Below are positions 16,244 to 19,026 of a stretch of 19,026 bases of DNA, in pieces. The notes beneath the pieces were generated by a model. It saw only the letters and a list, made by a program, of their open reading frames with translations. It had not been told where the DNA came from and searched no databases. Numbering within the stretch: position 1 is the stretch's first letter; the number at the start of each line of letters is the position of its first letter. Origin of the DNA: ANME-2 cluster archaeon (GTDB lineage: Archaea; Halobacteriota; Methanosarcinia; Methanosarcinales; Methanocomedenaceae); contig JAMJFQ010000031.1 of NCBI GenBank assembly GCA_023544605.1, positions 1 to 19,026 on the forward strand. The letters run 5' to 3'. The position numbers and the translations under genes were made by a program.

Positions 16244-16337
16244 CCTTCATACGTACCTGTTCCACCTAAGACTTTTTTACCGGATTTAAATAATGACGAT
16301 ATATCATTCCTTCATACGTACCTGTTCCACCTAAGAC
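16244..16337. repeat. 29-bp direct repeat flanking a 36-bp insert inside the Yip1-like gene
   Basis: Positions 16244-16272 and 16309-16337 are identical over exactly 29 bp and differ immediately on both sides. On the minus strand each copy encodes VLGGTGTYEG, a native piece of the membrane protein. The 36 bp between them (16273-16308) are A/T-rich and resemble neither flank, so this is not a simple tandem duplication. The added 65 bp shift the frame. Removal restores a 417-aa gene. Confidence 0.9.
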
Positions 16338-16640
16338 CCTGAAGAAGATATGGAGCATACCTCCTCCAATGAAAAGACCGATAAAACCAATAATAAGTAT
16401 CCCAATAAAACTTACAAAACCCATAGCCAGCGAGATTAATGCTATGTTCATGCCCCCGCTCATGTATTGAAAGGCAAACTGGATAATCATCAAGCTTATC
16501 CCGGCTATCAGATAATTAATAGCTGCAAACCTGACCGGGTCTGGATAACCACCCTTTGTAGGCATCTGCGCAAAGAAATCATCGGGCGATCTCATTACTT
16601 TTAGCCATGTGTCTTTAAAATCATCTATCATTTCGTTCAT
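16266..16640 (-). CDS. Proximal part of split Yip1-like membrane protein
   Basis: The 124-aa frame begins MNEMIDDFKDTWLKVMRSPDDFF, typical of the cytoplasmic lead of Yip1-type proteins. Helices follow at about 42-61 and 66-100. Residues 105-114 (VLGGTGTYEG) are encoded by the first copy of a 29-bp repeat. The last residues, MIYRHYLNPVKKS, come from the unrelated 36-bp insert and from out-of-frame reading of the second copy, ending at TAG. Before the insertion the frame continued into 15322-16243. AGGAG (complement of 16650-16654) lies 9 nt before the ATG. Yip1-type proteins are membrane-organising in eukaryotes; the archaeal role is unknown. Divergent from the DUF5714 gene. Confidence 0.8.
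   Translation of the reverse strand: MNEMIDDFKDTWLKVMRSPDDFFAQMPTKGGYPDPVRFAAINYLIAGISLMIIQFAFQYMSGGMNIALISLAMGFVSFIGILIIGFIGLFIGGGMLHIFFRVLGGTGTYEGMIYRHYLNPVKKS
16272..16278 (-). other. A_AAA_AAG slippery heptamer at the frame break
   Basis: On the minus strand the proximal frame reads GTA AAA AAG TCT TAG. A AAA AAG has the X_XXY_YYZ phase of the dnaX-type -1 slip site. A -1 slip makes the next codon GTC at 16272, which is exactly the frame of the distal part, giving 123 + 316 = 439 aa. No strong stem 5-9 nt downstream and no Shine-Dalgarno-like stimulator upstream was seen. The A6 tract could alternatively mark an indel error. Confidence 0.5.
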
Positions 16641-16725
16641 CCAGGTCCACTCCTATTTGATGCCATCACTGCTCTCATTTCTTAGAATAGGATAACGATT
16701 ATTTAATGATTGTTGCGAATGTTAA

Positions 16726-16746
16726 TGTTTCCTTGGACAAGGAACA
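16726..16746. promoter_or_regulatory. Operator-like inverted repeat between Yip1-like and DUF5714 genes
   Basis: TGTTTCCTTG (16726-16735), GA, and CAAGGAACA (16738-16746) form a 9-bp dyad with one bulged T. It lies 86 bp before the minus-strand start and 60 bp before the plus-strand start, in a 166-bp divergent spacer that otherwise holds only A/T-rich promoter-like sequence (ATTATATT near 16768-16775 for the plus gene). It is more GC-rich than its surroundings, which favours a protein-binding site. Confidence 0.4.
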
Positions 16747-16806
16747 ATGATTGCCAGATCAGGACATATTATATTACAATAATTGACAATTAGTATCTAG
16801 AACTCC

Positions 16807-17544
16807 ATGACATCCCAACAAGATCCTCCCCAAACTCCCTCGCAAAAACACACCGAGAATTGCATGGTCTGCGGTTTAGAACTGCACTACCTTGACCGCC
16901 CCACCAGCAACACATGCATCTACTGCAACAAAACCGAAGAAGGATACTTCGTATGCCCCGACGGTCATTATGTATGCGACCCGTGCCACAGTGCCGGTGC
17001 CCTGGAAATAATTGAGCGGGCCTGCACAGCATCAACCTCCATCAATCCTATGGAATTGGCACTAGCGATCATGCGCCACCCCCGCATCCCAATGCACGGC
17101 TCCGAGCACCACGGTATGATAGCGGCCGTACTGGTAACCGCCCATAAGAACATCACAGGCGAAGGCACTGAAGACGATATCAAGGAGGCCATCCGGCGGG
17201 GCAGCCAGATACCGGCTGGCTATTGCGGTCTGTTCGGTACTGACGCGGCGGCCATTGCCACCGGTATTGCTCTAGCTGTGATACTCAAGGCCACGCCCCT
17301 GTCCGATTTGGAGCGCAGCCGCAGCATCACTATGACCTCACGGGCGCTGGCCGCTATATCCAATAACCGGGGGCCAAGGTGCTGCAAACGCAGTACTATG
17401 ACCGTGATTGAGGTCGCTACCGAGTACTTCAGGGAGGTGCTGGGTGTGGAGTTCGGACATGTGCCTGCCGCCCGGCTGAAGTGCGAGCACAGCCACCGTA
17501 ACAAGGTGTGTGCTAAAGAGGACTGCCGGTATTATCCAGGCTAA
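16807..17544 (+). CDS. DUF5714 family cysteine/histidine-rich protein
   Basis: A 245-aa soluble protein of the DUF5714 family, common in methanogens and some anaerobes, with unknown function. The N-terminus is zinc-ribbon-like: C19-x2-C22 and C37-x2-C40, followed by C50 and C57-x2-C60-H61. The core carries MHGSEHH (96-102), GYCGLFG (138-144) and GPRCCKR (189-195). C226, C235 and C240 close the protein. The clustering suggests metal or iron-sulfur binding. C57-PC-H61 has the CxxCH pattern of heme c, but with no signal peptide a heme is unlikely. A TATA-like element lies about 32-39 nt upstream, and there is no Shine-Dalgarno. It is separated by 6 bp from the glycosylase gene, so the two are probably co-transcribed. 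Confidence 0.87.
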   Translation: MTSQQDPPQTPSQKHTENCMVCGLELHYLDRPTSNTCIYCNKTEEGYFVCPDGHYVCDPCHSAGALEIIERACTASTSINPMELALAIMRHPRIPMHGSEHHGMIAAVLVTAHKNITGEGTEDDIKEAIRRGSQIPAGYCGLFGTDAAAIATGIALAVILKATPLSDLERSRSITMTSRALAAISNNRGPRCCKRSTMTVIEVATEYFREVLGVEFGHVPAARLKCEHSHRNKVCAKEDCRYYPG

Positions 17545-17550
17545 TTCTCC

Positions 17551-18423
17551 ATGTTACCAGAAGATAGTGTTCTTTTCTCCCGTTTTACAGAGCGACTGAC
17601 AGAGCACGGAATGGACAACAGCACCATATCTTTTTTCAGGACCATCATATATGACTATTATCATGAAAAAGGGAGGGACCAGCCGTGGAGACACACCCCC
17701 GATCCCTACCACATCTATATCTCCGAGATTATGCTCCAGCAGACCCAGGTGGAACGGGTGCTTGGCAAGTATGAAGAATTCATCACTGCGTTCCCGGATT
17801 TTTCTGCCCTTGCGAATGCTCCGCTGGAGGATGTGCTGCGGGTATGGCAGGGTATGGGGTACAACCGGCGGGCGAAAGCTCTCAAGGAAGGGGCAAAGCG
17901 TGTGGTCAATGAATTCAATGGGAGCCTGCCGGATGATGAAGATATCCTGTGTACCTTTTCCGGTATTGGCAAGGCCACTGCCTGCTCAATTGCTGCCTTT
18001 GCCTTCAACAAACCTGTTGTGTTCATTGAGACCAATATCAGGCGGGTGTTCATCCATTTCTTTTTTCATGACCAGGAAGCCATCCAGGATAGTGATATCC
18101 TTCCCCTGGTTGAAAAAACGCTGGATACGTCCAATCCCAGGCAGTGGTACTATGCCCTCATGGATTATGGTTCCATGATGAAGAAGCAGATCCAAAATCC
18201 CAACAGAAGGAGTGCCTCATATACCAGGCAATCGCGATTTGTTGGTTCAGACCGCCAGATACGGGGATTGGTATTGAAGAAACTCCTGGAAACGGGGGAA
18301 ATGGATGAAAATGAACTTATTGCAATGATCAATGAGCACCGTGAGCGTGTCGAGAAGATCATTCATCAGATGAAACACGAGGGTTTTATTCAGCAAAAAA
18401 AGAATACATTGCGGATCAGCTAA
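17551..18423 (+). CDS. MutY-like HhH-GPD DNA glycosylase lacking the Fe-S cluster
   Basis: A base-excision DNA glycosylase of the HhH-GPD superfamily, closest to MutY (A:8-oxoG or A:G repair). ISEIMLQQTQVERV holds E59, equivalent to catalytic Glu37 of E. coli MutY. The helix-hairpin-helix is FSGIGKATACSI (136-147). At the Asp138 position it has E160 (FIETNIRRV). A142 sits where Nth has its catalytic Lys and MutY a Ser, so lyase activity is not expected. The C-x6-C-x2-C-x5-C cluster loop is absent, replaced by NPNRRSASYTRQSRFVGSDRQIRG (217-240), and there is no MutT-like C-terminal domain. These changes look family-wide rather than damage. Real substrate is uncertain. The gene lies 6 bp after DUF5714; its stop abuts a truncated ABC gene. 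Confidence 0.87.
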   Translation: MLPEDSVLFSRFTERLTEHGMDNSTISFFRTIIYDYYHEKGRDQPWRHTPDPYHIYISEIMLQQTQVERVLGKYEEFITAFPDFSALANAPLEDVLRVWQGMGYNRRAKALKEGAKRVVNEFNGSLPDDEDILCTFSGIGKATACSIAAFAFNKPVVFIETNIRRVFIHFFFHDQEAIQDSDILPLVEKTLDTSNPRQWYYALMDYGSMMKKQIQNPNRRSASYTRQSRFVGSDRQIRGLVLKKLLETGEMDENELIAMINEHRERVEKIIHQMKHEGFIQQKKNTLRIS

Positions 18424-18432
18424 ATTATTTGT

Positions 18433-18960
18433 ACGGAGCTTGTCCCAGATAACGTGCCTGGCCTGTGGGTCCAGTCCCACCGTGGGTTCATCCAGGATCA
18501 GCAGGCGCGGTCTGTTGATAAGGGCCCTTGCCAGGATCAAACGCCGCTTCATACCACCTGAGGGCTGTTCAATATTGACATCCTTTTTCTCATCCAGCTG
18601 GACAAAATCCAGCAGCTCATCAGTGACCTTCCTGGCATCATCACGCTTCATGTCAAAATATCGTGAATAGACCATCAGGTTCTCGGATACACTAAAATCC
18701 GGGTCCAGGTTTGTCTCCTGAGGAACTACACCTAATAACCTCTTGATCTTAGACTGGCTGGTATTCACATCCATGCCGAACACGTCAAGTTTTCCCGCGG
18801 TCCTGGGTGATACACACTGGATCATCTTCATTGCTGTGGTCTTACCGGCACCATTGGGACCCAAAAACCCGAACACTTCCCCTTCTTCCACGGCAAAGCT
18901 TATCCCGTCAACAGCTACGAATTCACCGAACGTCTTTACAAGGTCTTTAGCAACGATAAT
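18433..18960 (-). pseudogene. ABC-transporter ATPase remnant, truncated at 3' end
   Basis: About 176 codons of an ABC ATPase of the multidrug/CcmA-like type remain. Present are the lead strand IIVAKDLVKTFGEFVAVDGISF, Walker A GPNGAGKTT, Q-loop GVVPQET, signature PSGGMKRRL (usually LSGG or YSGG), and Walker B with D-loop LLILDEPTVGLDP. The frame then reads DKLR and leaves the family; later residues down to 18247 are antisense of the MutY-like gene. The H-loop histidine and the C-terminal third are gone. At the 5' end an in-frame TAG lies at 18973-18975 and no ATG, GTG or TTG precedes the conserved start; ATT at 18960 occupies the expected ATG position. The GTG at 18891 would lose the first strand. 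No permease adjoins. Confidence 0.7.
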
Positions 18961-19026
18961 AGAAGAGATAGCCTACCACCACATTACTATTTGAATATGG
19001 GATTGGTTTTATTTGTATTTCTTTAT

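Noticed and set aside
16244..16337. A genuine CRISPR array
   Set aside because: There is only one spacer-sized unit, and the repeat encodes native protein sequence within a gene. It is treated as an insertion event, not an array.
16974..16992. CxxCH heme-c motif in the DUF5714 protein
   Set aside because: The protein has no signal peptide, and the motif lies within a row of zinc-ribbon-like cysteines, so metal binding fits better.

Overview
The window reads as chromosome of a methanogenic or methane-oxidising euryarchaeon, most likely in or near the Methanosarcinales/ANME-2 lineages. The support comes from family content: sn-glycerol-1-phosphate dehydrogenase (archaeal lipid backbone), MfnB (methanofuran synthesis), the archaeal families UPF0179, DUF63 and DUF5350, TrpB2, and a tungsten-type aldehyde:ferredoxin oxidoreductase. 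Many genes have an A/T-rich TATA-like element about 25-35 nt before the start codon and no Shine-Dalgarno, as expected of leaderless archaeal transcripts; others have a clear GGAG/GGAGG. No rRNA, tRNA, insertion sequence or CRISPR array was seen. The lineage is inferred, not proven.

Layout. 1-1.3 kb: a MgtC/DUF4010 membrane protein running off the left edge. 1.4-1.6 kb: a possible 53-aa gene. 1.7-2.6 kb: MoaA-like GTP 3',8-cyclase. 2.7-4.15 kb (minus): a two-gene membrane operon, DUF63 then SpoIIM-like, sharing a 30-bp divergent promoter with egsA (4.2-5.3 kb). Then UPF0179, a 57-aa DUF5350-like basic protein with a hairpin terminator, TrpB2 with a second hairpin terminator, and an unrecognised coiled-coil protein. 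A secreted subtilase (minus) diverges from the AOR-family oxidoreductase (10.5-12.3 kb). MfnB (minus) and a HisA-like TIM barrel (plus) diverge from one intergenic region. HisRS (minus) follows. 15.3-16.6 kb holds a Yip1-type membrane protein gene now split in two reading frames. 16.8-18.4 kb is a DUF5714/MutY-like gene pair, and the right edge is a truncated ABC-transporter ATPase remnant.

Main unusual feature. The Yip1-like gene at 15.3-16.6 kb is interrupted by 65 bp: an exact 29-bp copy of its own coding sequence plus 36 bp of unrelated A/T-rich sequence (copies at 16244-16272 and 16309-16337). Removing one copy plus the insert restores a single 417-aa frame. This geometry is what an off-target Cas1-Cas2 spacer insertion would leave. 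The junction also creates an A_AAA_AAG heptamer in the exact phase where a -1 ribosomal slip would rejoin both frames into a 439-aa protein. Sequencing or assembly error must be excluded first.

Functional links. MoaA supplies pterin for Mo/W cofactors, which the AOR-family enzyme needs. MfnB makes the furan precursor of methanofuran, and its divergent HisA-like partner may act nearby. DUF63, SpoIIM-like and egsA are all membrane-related and share one small promoter region. The other genes look like ordinary housekeeping or single accessory genes.
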